A DNA stretch of 5,693 nucleotides. Source: Lachnospiraceae bacterium (GTDB lineage: Bacteria; Bacillota_A; Clostridia; Lachnospirales; Lachnospiraceae). Both the position numbers and the translations under genes were made by a program. The stretch covers positions 1 through 5,693 of the forward strand of contig JAFPAZ010000189.1 of NCBI GenBank assembly GCA_017390645.1, in the 5' to 3' direction. The notes beneath the pieces were generated by a model that did not search any database, was not told the DNA's origin, and was given only the letters and a program-made list of their open reading frames with translations. Shown piece after piece: positions 1-5,693 of this stretch; position 1 is the stretch's first letter, and each line of letters starts with the position of its first letter.

Positions 1-240
1 AGACTGGCTGGATAAAAAGTGCGGGGAAGTGGTATTATTTAGGGGAAAGTGGCGAAATGAAGACCGGCTGGATAAAAAGTGCGGGGAAGTGGTATTATTT
101 AGGGGAAAGTGGCGAAATGAAGACCGGCTGGATAAAAAGTGCGGGGAAGTGGTATTATTTTGGGGAAAGCGGCGAAATGAGGACAGGCTGGATAAAAAGT
201 GCCGGGAAATGGTACTATTTGCTTGATACTAGGGTTATGA
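1..240 (+). repeat. Four tandem 60-bp coding repeats (cell-wall-binding modules)
   Basis: Units lie at 1-60, 61-120, 121-180 and 181-240. Units 1 and 2 differ at one base (position 5 versus 65). Units 2 and 3 differ at two bases (161 and 170). Unit 4 is diverged: about five changes in its first 40 bases and mostly different over 221-236. Each unit encodes one 20-residue GW...WYY module. The near-identity at DNA level, including third codon positions, indicates recent duplication or homogenisation rather than old modules held only by protein selection. More units probably lie upstream of the window. Confidence 0.93.
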
Positions 241-245
241 TTTAG
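1..245 (+). CDS. C-terminal end of a cell-wall-binding (choline-binding-type) repeat protein, 5' truncated by the window
   Basis: The reading frame is open from the window edge (first full codon at 3) to TAG at 243-245, giving 80 visible residues. They consist of four 20-residue units of the form TGWIKSAGKWYY followed by LGESGEMK, with the last unit ending LLDTRVMI. The GW pair and the WYY aromatic cluster spaced every 20 residues are typical of the CW_binding/choline-binding repeat family, in which aromatic residues of adjacent hairpins form ligand pockets that hold secreted proteins on teichoic acids or other wall polymers. The repeats therefore probably form the C-terminal anchor of an exported protein. 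The catalytic or adhesive N-terminal part lies outside the window, so the actual function (amidase, glucosidase, adhesin and so on) cannot be stated. An offset frame is also open through the repeats, only because the unit length is a multiple of three. No terminator hairpin is evident just after the stop. Confidence 0.85.
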   Translation, partial: TGWIKSAGKWYYLGESGEMKTGWIKSAGKWYYLGESGEMKTGWIKSAGKWYYFGESGEMRTGWIKSAGKWYYLLDTRVMI

Positions 246-275
246 ATCTTTTGAAAATATCCTTTACAGGTTCAC

Positions 276-304
276 TTGACAAAGAAACCAAAGAAATGTA
301 CCAT
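276..304 (+). promoter_or_regulatory. Candidate sigma-A promoter upstream of metH (distal)
   Basis: A perfect TTGACA at 276-281 is followed after a 17-base spacer by TACCAT at 299-304, which matches TATAAT at four of six positions. It would give a leader of about 100 nt before metH. The -10 box is only moderate, so this is a candidate based on motif and spacing alone. Confidence 0.4.
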
Positions 305-356
305 CATATATATAAATATTTGATAGTTACTTTTAAATCACTTTCACATAAAATAT

Positions 357-362
357 TATAAT
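357..362 (+). promoter_or_regulatory. Candidate -10 box proximal to metH
   Basis: A consensus TATAAT lies at 357-362, about 47 bases before the metH ATG, which would place a transcription start near 369. No good -35 box stands at the right distance: TTTAAA at 332-337 is the nearest weak match and needs a 19-base spacer. In such AT-rich DNA a chance TATAAT is quite possible. I saw no SAM riboswitch, T-box or other conserved methionine leader in the 164-base gap, which is too short for most of them once the coding ends are removed. Confidence 0.3.
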
Positions 363-393
363 TTCGCAATTACCCATTAAGGTTTGATTTGAT

Positions 394-400
394 AAGGAGA
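394..400 (+). promoter_or_regulatory. Ribosome binding site that fixes the metH start
   Basis: AAGGAGA stands nine bases before ATG 410. It lies inside the longer open frame that begins at TTG 389, so the TTG start would place the binding site within the coding region. This favours the ATG. Confidence 0.8.
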
Positions 401-409
401 ATAGATAAA

Positions 410-2821
410 ATGACAAAAGAACAATGGAATTCATTATTACTAAGAGGTCCGGTTTATTTGGATGGTGCCACCGGAACCAACCTGATGAAGGCGGGAATGC
501 CGGTGGGGGCATGCCCGGAACAGTGGATTTTAGAACATAAAGAAGTAATGCTCGAACTACAAAGAAGTTATGTTGCAGCAGGAACTGACATTGTGTATGC
601 ACCAACTTTTGGTGCGAATCGTATAAAATTAGCAGAATATGGTTTAGAGTCTGAAATACAGAAGATGAATCACGAATTAGTGGCAATTTCCAAAGAGGCA
701 GTAGGAAGAAACGGGTATGTAGCTGGAAACCTGACGATGACAGGCCAGCAGTTATACCCGATGGGAACTATGACCTTTGAAGAGTTGGTGGATGTATATA
801 AGGAACAGGTAATATATCTGGAAGAAGCGGGTGTGGATTTGTTTGTAGTGGAGACCATGATGAGCCTGCAGGAAACAAGAGCCTGTTTGATTGCTGTGAA
901 AGAGGTCAGCCAATTACCGGTTATGGTAACTATGTCATATAATGAAGATGGAAGAACTTTATATGGAACAGATCCCGCTACTGCCATGGTTGTATTGCAG
1001 AGTCTTGGGGCTGATGCTGTGGGAGTAAATTGTTCAGCTGGACCAGAAGAAATGATACCATTGGTAAAAGCTATGAAAGAATATGCTAATGTGCCAATTA
1101 TAGCGAAACCGAATGCCGGAATTCCTGTTTTGCAGGATGGAAAAACGATTTATCCAATGGAACCGGAAGAATTTGCAGGATATGGAAAATTATTAATAGA
1201 GGCTGGAGCGGGGATTCTTGGTGGATGTTGTGGAACGACCCCTTTACATATTCAAAAACTAAAAGAACAAACAAAGGATTTGTCAGCACCAGAGGTCAAT
1301 AAAGAAAAGAAGCGTCTGTTGACTTCTGAAAGAAAAACAGTTGAGATAAAATTAGATGGACCATTTATGGTGGTCGGAGAGCGAATTAATCCAACTGGAA
1401 AGAAGAAACTGCAGGAAGAATTAAAAGAAGGAAAGCTGGAACTGGTACTTCAAATGGCAGAAGAACAAGAGGAAAATGGTGCAGACATTCTTGATATTAA
1501 TATGGGGATGAATGGAATCGACGAGAAAGAAATGATGTTAAATGTGATAACAGAAGTTTCCAATGCAGTAAACCTGCCATTATGTATCGATTCAAGCCAT
1601 GTAGATATCATTGAGGCTGCCTTAAGAATATATCCCGGACGTGCTTTGATTAATTCCATTTCTTTGGAAAAAGGGAAAGTAGAGCAGTTGATTCCCATTG
1701 CTAAGAAATATGGAGCTATGTTTGTTTTACTTCCGTTATCGGACCAAGGACTTCCGAAAGATTTAGAAGAAAAGAAGAGGATTATTCATACCATTATGGA
1801 TGCAGCCTTGCAGGCAGGGATGAATAAGGAGGATATTGTGGTAGATGGGTTGGTTGCTACAGTAGGTGCAAATAAAACAGCAGCTTTGGAATGTTTTGAA
1901 ACGATTGCCTATTGTAAAGACACTCTTGGATTGGCTACGATTTGCGGACTTTCCAATATTTCTTTCGGTCTTCCTCAAAGACCATATATTAATACAGCAT
2001 TTTTGACTATGGCTATTTCCAAAGGACTGACTATGGCTATCGCAAATCCTTCCCAGGAATTGTTAATGAATATTGCCTTTGCATCAGATCTGCTTTTGAA
2101 TAAGGAAGGAGCCGATCTTAGATATATCAATAAGGCCAATGCCACGTCATCGGAAGAAAAAAAGATAGTAGAAACCGCTTCAAAGAGTGTGGAAACGAGA
2201 GAAGTATTTGAAGCTGTGGTGAAAGGAAACAAAAAAAACATTTTGGATTTGGTTGAGAATGAATTGAAAAAACAAAAGCAACCGGATAGTATTATGAATG
2301 AAGAACTGATTCCGGCCATTAATTACGTAGGAGAACTCTTTAATCAACAAAAATACTTCCTTCCTCAACTAATTGCCAGTGCTGAAACAATGAAGAAAGC
2401 CATAGAATATTTAGAGCCATTGTTACAAAATAACGAGGATGTAAAAGAAAAAGCTACAGTGGTTATTGCTACAGTAGAAGGAGATATTCACGATATTGGA
2501 AAAAATCTTGTAGCTTTGATGTTAAAAAACTATGGATATAAAGTAATTGATTTAGGAAAAGATGTATCAAAGGAAGAAATTATCCAGGCGGCGAAGGAAC
2601 AGCAAGCCAGTGTGATTGGATTATCGGCACTTATGACGACTACTATGATGAGAATGAAGGAAGTAGTCGAGTATGCAAAGCAAGAGAACATAGATGCAAA
2701 GATTATGATTGGTGGAGCAGTTATTACACAAAGTTTTGCAGAAGAAATTGGTGCAGACGGTTATTCAAAAGATGCACAGGAAGCAGTTGAAGTAGTACAA
2801 AAGCTTCTAAATGATGAATAA
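410..2821 (+). CDS. metH: Cobalamin-dependent methionine synthase (homocysteine methyltransferase), form lacking the reactivation domain
   Basis: It transfers the methyl group of 5-methyltetrahydrofolate to homocysteine through protein-bound cobalamin, giving methionine and tetrahydrofolate in the cytoplasm. The protein is 803 residues from the ATG at 410. That start is preferred over the in-frame TTG at 389 because AAGGAGA (394-400) sits nine bases upstream of the ATG. Domains in order: a homocysteine-binding barrel (about 5-290) with zinc ligands C208 in GVNCSAGP and C273/C274 in GGCCGTTP; a pterin-binding barrel (about 315-575) opening with GERINPTG (323-330) and containing DINMG around 362-366; a helical B12 cap (about 600-672) with VGELF and YFLPQL; and a B12-binding Rossmann domain (about 680-800) with DIHDIG (692-697), whose H694 would be the lower axial cobalt ligand, then GLSALMTTT and GGA. 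Enterobacterial MetH is about 1,230 residues. The S-adenosylmethionine-dependent reactivation domain is missing, because the frame ends normally with TAA right after the B12 domain. This short form is known in Thermotoga and many Firmicutes and implies a separate reactivating protein elsewhere. Confidence 0.96.
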   Translation: MTKEQWNSLLLRGPVYLDGATGTNLMKAGMPVGACPEQWILEHKEVMLELQRSYVAAGTDIVYAPTFGANRIKLAEYGLESEIQKMNHELVAISKEAVGRNGYVAGNLTMTGQQLYPMGTMTFEELVDVYKEQVIYLEEAGVDLFVVETMMSLQETRACLIAVKEVSQLPVMVTMSYNEDGRTLYGTDPATAMVVLQSLGADAVGVNCSAGPEEMIPLVKAMKEYANVPIIAKPNAGIPVLQDGKTIYPMEPEEFAGYGKLLIEAGAGILGGCCGTTPLHIQKLKEQTKDLSAPEVNKEKKRLLTSERKTVEIKLDGPFMVVGERINPTGKKKLQEELKEGKLELVLQMAEEQEENGADILDINMGMNGIDEKEMMLNVITEVSNAVNLPLCIDSSHVDIIEAALRIYPGRALINSISLEKGKVEQLIPIAKKYGAMFVLLPLSDQGLPKDLEEKKRIIHTIMDAALQAGMNKEDIVVDGLVATVGANKTAALECFETIAYCKDTLGLATICGLSNISFGLPQRPYINTAFLTMAISKGLTMAIANPSQELLMNIAFASDLLLNKEGADLRYINKANATSSEEKKIVETASKSVETREVFEAVVKGNKKNILDLVENELKKQKQPDSIMNEELIPAINYVGELFNQQKYFLPQLIASAETMKKAIEYLEPLLQNNEDVKEKATVVIATVEGDIHDIGKNLVALMLKNYGYKVIDLGKDVSKEEIIQAAKEQQASVIGLSALMTTTMMRMKEVVEYAKQENIDAKIMIGGAVITQSFAEEIGADGYSKDAQEAVEVVQKLLNDE

Positions 2822-3025
2822 AAAGATTTACAACTGTAATGATTGTAATAAATCGATAAAATAAACCCATCATATGATACATAGGTCAAAAGGTCATTTT
2901 TTCATGCTTATAAAAAAACATGATGTTGGTCCTCGCAAAACAGGGAAAAGTGATAGAGGCGTTATTTTTTACAGGTGAATAGTAACATAGATGCACAAAA
3001 TTTATGGGAAAATTATGAAAATATT

Positions 3026-3054
3026 TTGTTCCTGTATATAAGGCATGATATAAT
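3026..3054 (+). promoter_or_regulatory. Extended -10 sigma-A promoter for the DUF975-like gene
   Basis: TTGTTC at 3026-3031 is followed after 17 bases by TATAAT at 3049-3054. The -10 box is consensus and is preceded by TG at 3046-3047, an extended -10 that can compensate for the partial -35. Predicted start is near 3061, with a leader of about 60 nt. Confidence 0.7.
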
Positions 3055-3082
3055 TGACTTAGTTTTATTGATACATTAGATT
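3054..3082 (+). promoter_or_regulatory. Possible second, overlapping promoter for the DUF975-like gene
   Basis: TTGACT at 3054-3059 (five of six consensus), a 17-base spacer and TAGATT at 3077-3082 (four of six) form another plausible promoter starting where the first -10 box ends. It would start transcription near 3089, close to the ribosome binding site. It is weaker than the upstream one and may be fortuitous in AT-rich DNA. Confidence 0.3.
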
Positions 3083-3107
3083 TTTTTATAAGCTATTTTA
3101 TGAATAA

Positions 3108-3114
3108 AAGGAGG
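3108..3114 (+). promoter_or_regulatory. Strong ribosome binding site for the DUF975-like gene
   Basis: AAGGAGG is seven bases before ATG 3122, an ideal Shine-Dalgarno arrangement that supports this start. Confidence 0.85.
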
Positions 3115-3121
3115 CAAGGGT

Positions 3122-3991
3122 ATGTTTTTTGACAGAATAAGTTATAAAGAACGAGGAAAAGAAATCGTAAAAACGAATTTCTGGATTCTGGTTTTGGCAA
3201 GTTTTGTTGCAAATTTGCTAGGAGGAAACAGTAGTTTTAATTTCAGTAGTGGAAGTGGTAGCGCGGCCATTACCATAGGCGGGTCTAAAATTAATTATAA
3301 AGAAATATTTGATATAGAAACTGGGGAAATTAATTATAAAGAAATATTTGATGTAGAAACCGGGAAAATTAATTATAAAGAAATATTTGATATAGAAACC
3401 GGGAAAATTAATGAAGGAATATTGGAAATTCTTGGTGCTACGTTTGCAATGGCAACGATTATACTTTTGGTGACTTTATTAATAGGTATGGTTTACAATA
3501 TATTTGTGGGTTCCATTATACAGTTGGGTAAGAAGAAACTGTTTCTAGAAAATGTGGAAGATCCTAATGAAACTATTGGGTTAATATTTGACGGATTTAC
3601 AGGTGGAAAATATATGCAGCGTGTAAAGGTTATGTTATTATATCATCTGCGTATATGGTTAGGGTATTTGTTGTTTCTTATTCCGGGAATCATTGCGTCC
3701 TATAAGTATTACCTGGTTCCATATATAGTAGCGGAGAATCCGGATATTGATATTAAAAGAGCGTTAGAATTATCAAAGGAAATGACGAATGGTCATAAGT
3801 TTGATATTTTTGTAATGGAATTATCGTTTTTGGGCTGGTTACTTTTATCCGGATGTTGTACCTGTGGTATTTTAACTTTCTGGGTAAATCCATATATGGA
3901 GTCATCTTTTGCAGTAATGTATACAGAAATGAAGAATGATGCTATTACGAATGGCATTGCAACTGCAGATGAATTTGTATGGACAGAGTAG
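3122..3991 (+). CDS. DUF975-like integral membrane protein with an internal tandem-repeat loop
   Basis: The product has 289 residues, starting at ATG 3122 behind a strong ribosome binding site and ending at TAG. The C-terminal half has the pattern I associate with the DUF975 membrane family of Firmicutes: LLFLIPGIIASYKYYLVPY (183-201), then AENPD, an LSKEMTNGHK segment (217-226), FLGW (236-239) and a final WVNPY (254-258). Hydrophobic stretches at about 19-34, 104-133, 170-195 and 228-253 suggest four or more membrane segments. The N-terminus has no cleavable signal peptide. Between the first two segments lies a polar loop (about 35-100) with a Ser/Gly-rich part and three copies of a 13-residue repeat [KE]INYKEIFD[IV]ETG. 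That repeat is not a family hallmark to my knowledge. A CCTC motif (245-248) sits in the last membrane segment. The biochemical function of the family is unknown and nothing here reveals one. The gene appears monocistronic, with its own promoter and a terminator downstream. Confidence 0.85.
   Translation: MFFDRISYKERGKEIVKTNFWILVLASFVANLLGGNSSFNFSSGSGSAAITIGGSKINYKEIFDIETGEINYKEIFDVETGKINYKEIFDIETGKINEGILEILGATFAMATIILLVTLLIGMVYNIFVGSIIQLGKKKLFLENVEDPNETIGLIFDGFTGGKYMQRVKVMLLYHLRIWLGYLLFLIPGIIASYKYYLVPYIVAENPDIDIKRALELSKEMTNGHKFDIFVMELSFLGWLLLSGCCTCGILTFWVNPYMESSFAVMYTEMKNDAITNGIATADEFVWTE
3287..3412 (+). repeat. Three 39-bp in-frame tandem repeats plus a 9-bp partial copy
   Basis: Full copies lie at 3287-3325, 3326-3364 and 3365-3403, followed by the first nine bases of a fourth at 3404-3412. 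Copies 1 and 3 differ at one base (silent, ACT versus ACC). Copies 2 and 3 differ at two bases, one changing Lys to Glu and one changing Ile to Val. They encode residues 56-97. Because 39 is a multiple of three, gain or loss of copies would keep the frame and only change loop length. Confidence 0.95.
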
Positions 3992-4033
3992 AAGTAGGAA
4001 ACGAAAAGAATGTCAATGAAGATTATGTTTTAA

Positions 4034-4085
4034 ATAAAATAGGCGGAGACGGTATAGTTTCCGCTTATTTTATCCTGTATTTTTT
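4034..4085 (+). terminator. Rho-independent terminator after the DUF975-like gene
   Basis: A 17-bp stem pairs 4034-4050 with 4057-4073, including two G-U pairs, around the six-base loop GGTATA. The core AGGCGGAGAC/GTTTCCGCTT is moderately GC-rich and runs into TATTTTAT. A further T-run follows at 4080-4085. The flanking A-rich left arm means it could also stop transcription from the opposite strand. It insulates the ilv promoter from the upstream gene. Confidence 0.88.
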
Positions 4086-4102
4086 ATATAAGACATGGAT
4101 GG

Positions 4103-4154
4103 AATGTTTTTTGAATAATTGGAATAATAATGTTTTTTGAATAATTGGAATAAT
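4103..4154 (+). repeat. Perfect 26-bp tandem duplication upstream of the ilvN promoter
   Basis: Copies at 4103-4128 and 4129-4154 are identical and contiguous. Each holds a T6 run and then GAATAATTGGAATAAT. The second copy ends three bases before the -35 box of the ilvN promoter, so the pair covers roughly -40 to -90 of the transcription start. The position suits a regulator-binding or UP-like element. The segment at 4105-4119 (and 4131-4145) matches the CodY consensus at about 10 of 15 positions, which is too weak to call a CodY site. Confidence 0.93.
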
Positions 4155-4157
4155 ATA

Positions 4158-4186
4158 TTGACAAAAAAAATCCTTATTGATAAAAT
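4158..4186 (+). promoter_or_regulatory. Strong sigma-A promoter for ilvN-ilvC
   Basis: TTGACA at 4158-4163 (consensus) is followed after exactly 17 bases by TAAAAT at 4181-4186 (five of six). TG at 4178-4179 adds an extended -10. Predicted start is near 4193, giving a leader of about 45 nt, too short for a T-box or a leader-peptide attenuator. Control is therefore more likely at initiation. Confidence 0.82.
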
Positions 4187-4221
4187 AGAAGTTGTGAAAT
4201 TATATACGACAAGTAAAATAG

Positions 4222-4228
4222 AAAGGCG
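4222..4228 (+). promoter_or_regulatory. Imperfect ribosome binding site of ilvN
   Basis: AAAGGCG, with a further G at 4229, stands eight to nine bases before ATG 4238. It has C in place of the A of AAAGGAGG, so it is weaker than the sites before ilvC and the DUF975-like gene. This is compatible with the regulatory subunit being made in smaller amounts than IlvC. Confidence 0.6.
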
Positions 4229-4237
4229 GTTTTCGGT

Positions 4238-4720
4238 ATGAAACAAGTAATTCTTTCACTGTTAGTAGATAACACATCTGGTGTGTTGAGCCGAGTAGCC
4301 GGATTATTTAGTCGAAGAGGTTATAATATCGACAGTTTAACGGTAGGTGTTACTCAGGATCCTAAATACTCCAGAATGACGGTTGCCGTGAGCGGTGATG
4401 ACCAGATTTTAGAACAAATTAGTAAGCAGTTAAATAAATTAGAAGATGTGGTCGATATTATTGTCTTAGAAGAAGGAAAGTCTGTTTGCAGAGAATTAGT
4501 TTTAGTTAAAGTAAAAGCGAACAATAAACAAAAACAGGAAATCATTGCAATTGCAGATATTTTCAGAGCAAAGATTGTAGACGTAAGTGTAGATTCTCTT
4601 ATGATTGAGTTAACTGGTAACATTAATAAAGTAGATGCTTTCATTACTTTGTTAAAGGATTTCGAAATCAGTCAGTTAGTTCGTACAGGACTTACCGGAT
4701 TAACCAGAGGAATTAATTAA
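4238..4720 (+). CDS. ilvN: Acetolactate synthase small (regulatory) subunit
   Basis: This is the regulatory subunit of acetohydroxyacid synthase, the first common enzyme of valine, leucine and isoleucine synthesis. It binds the catalytic IlvB-type subunit, stimulates it and confers feedback inhibition by valine. The 160-residue length is normal for bacterial IlvN/IlvH. An N-terminal ACT domain (about 3-77) contains the signature NTSGVLSRVAGLF (12-24), RRGYNIDSLTV (26-36) and YSRMTV (44-49). N12, G15 and N30 align with the valine-site residues N11, G14 and N29 of E. coli IlvH, so feedback control is probably intact. The C-terminal part (about 84-157) has the family pattern RELVLVKV, then FRAKIVDV and a GLTGLTRG end. 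The gene is the first of the transcription unit and is followed 92 bases later by ilvC. The catalytic subunit gene is not adjacent upstream. The alternative symbol is ilvH; the choice is convention. Confidence 0.95.
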   Translation: MKQVILSLLVDNTSGVLSRVAGLFSRRGYNIDSLTVGVTQDPKYSRMTVAVSGDDQILEQISKQLNKLEDVVDIIVLEEGKSVCRELVLVKVKANNKQKQEIIAIADIFRAKIVDVSVDSLMIELTGNINKVDAFITLLKDFEISQLVRTGLTGLTRGIN

Positions 4721-4763
4721 GTTTGATAGTAATCGCAGGGATATTCCCACATTACCATAGCAT

Positions 4764-4780
4764 GCTGTAAGCCAAACAGC
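4764..4780 (+). other. Small stem-loop in the ilvN-ilvC spacer
   Basis: GCTGT (4764-4768) pairs with ACAGC (4776-4780) around a seven-base loop. No T-run follows, so it is not a terminator. A still smaller GGGA/TCCC hairpin lies just upstream near 4738-4748. They may influence message stability or processing between ilvN and ilvC, but are short enough to be chance. No promoter is evident in the 92-base spacer, so co-transcription of the two genes is expected. Confidence 0.35.
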
Positions 4781-4798
4781 GAGTAATTTATACATACT

Positions 4799-5693
<895 letters not shown>

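Larger units (their letters stand above)
2822..3121 (+). other. 300-bp AT-rich intergenic region between metH and the membrane protein gene
   Basis: No convincing gene is present. Visible items are: an AT-rich imperfect hairpin right after metH (GATTT 2825-2829 with AAATC 2850-2854, and ACAA with TTGT inside), without a T-run; a palindrome ATCATATGAT near 2869-2878; a direct repeat of AGGTCA at 2883-2888 and 2891-2896; a weak CCTC/GAGG stem (2931-2934 with 2956-2959, 21-nt loop) followed by T6 at 2965-2970, the only possible though poor metH terminator; and an inverted repeat ACAAAAT/ATTTTGT (2995-3001 with 3023-3029) that abuts and overlaps the -35 region of the downstream promoter. The last 100 bases hold promoter elements and the ribosome binding site of the next gene. 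Confidence 0.6.

Noticed and set aside
29..226. A second open frame through the 60-bp repeats
   Set aside because: It is open only because the unit length is a multiple of three. The other frame gives the recognisable GW/WYY cell-wall-binding modules.
246..262. Inverted repeat GATCTTTT/AAAATATC as a terminator for the wall-binding protein gene
   Set aside because: The arms leave only a one-base loop, are AT-rich with a mismatch, and no T-run follows.
389..409. TTG start for metH adding seven residues
   Set aside because: The ribosome binding site at 394-400 lies inside this extension and is ideally spaced for ATG 410.
333..2368. Several open frames of 60-117 codons on the minus strand across metH
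   Set aside because: They are antisense shadows of the well-supported metH frame, without ribosome binding sites or recognisable products.
2904..2978. Small 24-codon open frame starting MLIKKHDVGPRK
   Set aside because: It has only a weak AAAAGG upstream, no recognisable similarity and a length common by chance. Conservation in relatives would be needed to accept it.
4105..4145. Tandem CodY boxes in the 26-bp repeats
   Set aside because: The best alignment has about five mismatches in 15 positions, expected often by chance in AT-rich DNA, so it is mentioned only as a possibility.
4193..4237. T-box, leader peptide or other attenuator before ilvN
   Set aside because: The predicted leader is about 45 nt and holds no specifier-type stem, anti-terminator or Leu/Val/Ile-rich short peptide.

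Overview
The window looks like chromosomal DNA from a low-GC Gram-positive bacterium, most likely a clostridial gut-type Firmicute such as a Lachnospiraceae member. This rests on AT-rich intergenic DNA, strong AGGAGG-type ribosome binding sites, sigma-A promoters with consensus TATAAT/TTGACA boxes, a GW/WYY cell-wall-binding repeat protein, a DUF975-type membrane protein and a methionine synthase without the C-terminal reactivation domain. The genus assignment is inference. All genes lie on the + strand. I saw no IS element, CRISPR array, tRNA or rRNA.

Layout: (1) 1-245 is the 3' end of a cell-wall/choline-binding-repeat protein made of four 60-bp tandem units. (2) 246-409 is an AT-rich spacer with candidate promoters. 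(3) 410-2821 is metH, a cobalamin-dependent methionine synthase of 803 residues with homocysteine, pterin, B12-cap and B12 domains. (4) 2822-3121 is a 300-bp spacer ending in a strong extended -10 promoter. (5) 3122-3991 encodes a DUF975-like multi-pass membrane protein with three 39-bp in-frame tandem repeats in a hydrophilic loop. It is followed by a good rho-independent terminator (4034-4085). (6) 4103-4154 is a perfect 26-bp tandem duplication placed directly upstream of a near-consensus promoter (4158-4186). That promoter drives ilvN (4238-4720, acetolactate synthase regulatory subunit) and ilvC (4813 to beyond the window end, ketol-acid reductoisomerase).

How the genes relate: ilvN and ilvC act in consecutive steps of branched-chain amino-acid synthesis and are very likely one transcript. 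The catalytic acetolactate synthase subunit is not in the window. MetH makes methionine from homocysteine and methyltetrahydrofolate and appears to be a separate transcription unit. The membrane protein and the cell-wall protein are unrelated neighbours as far as the sequence shows. The most unusual property is three independent short tandem repeats (60, 39 and 26 bp) in 5.7 kb: two in frame in surface or membrane proteins and one in a promoter region. I found no clear sign of a wholly new multi-gene system; the repeat-bearing membrane protein and the duplicated promoter-upstream element are the best candidates for follow-up.
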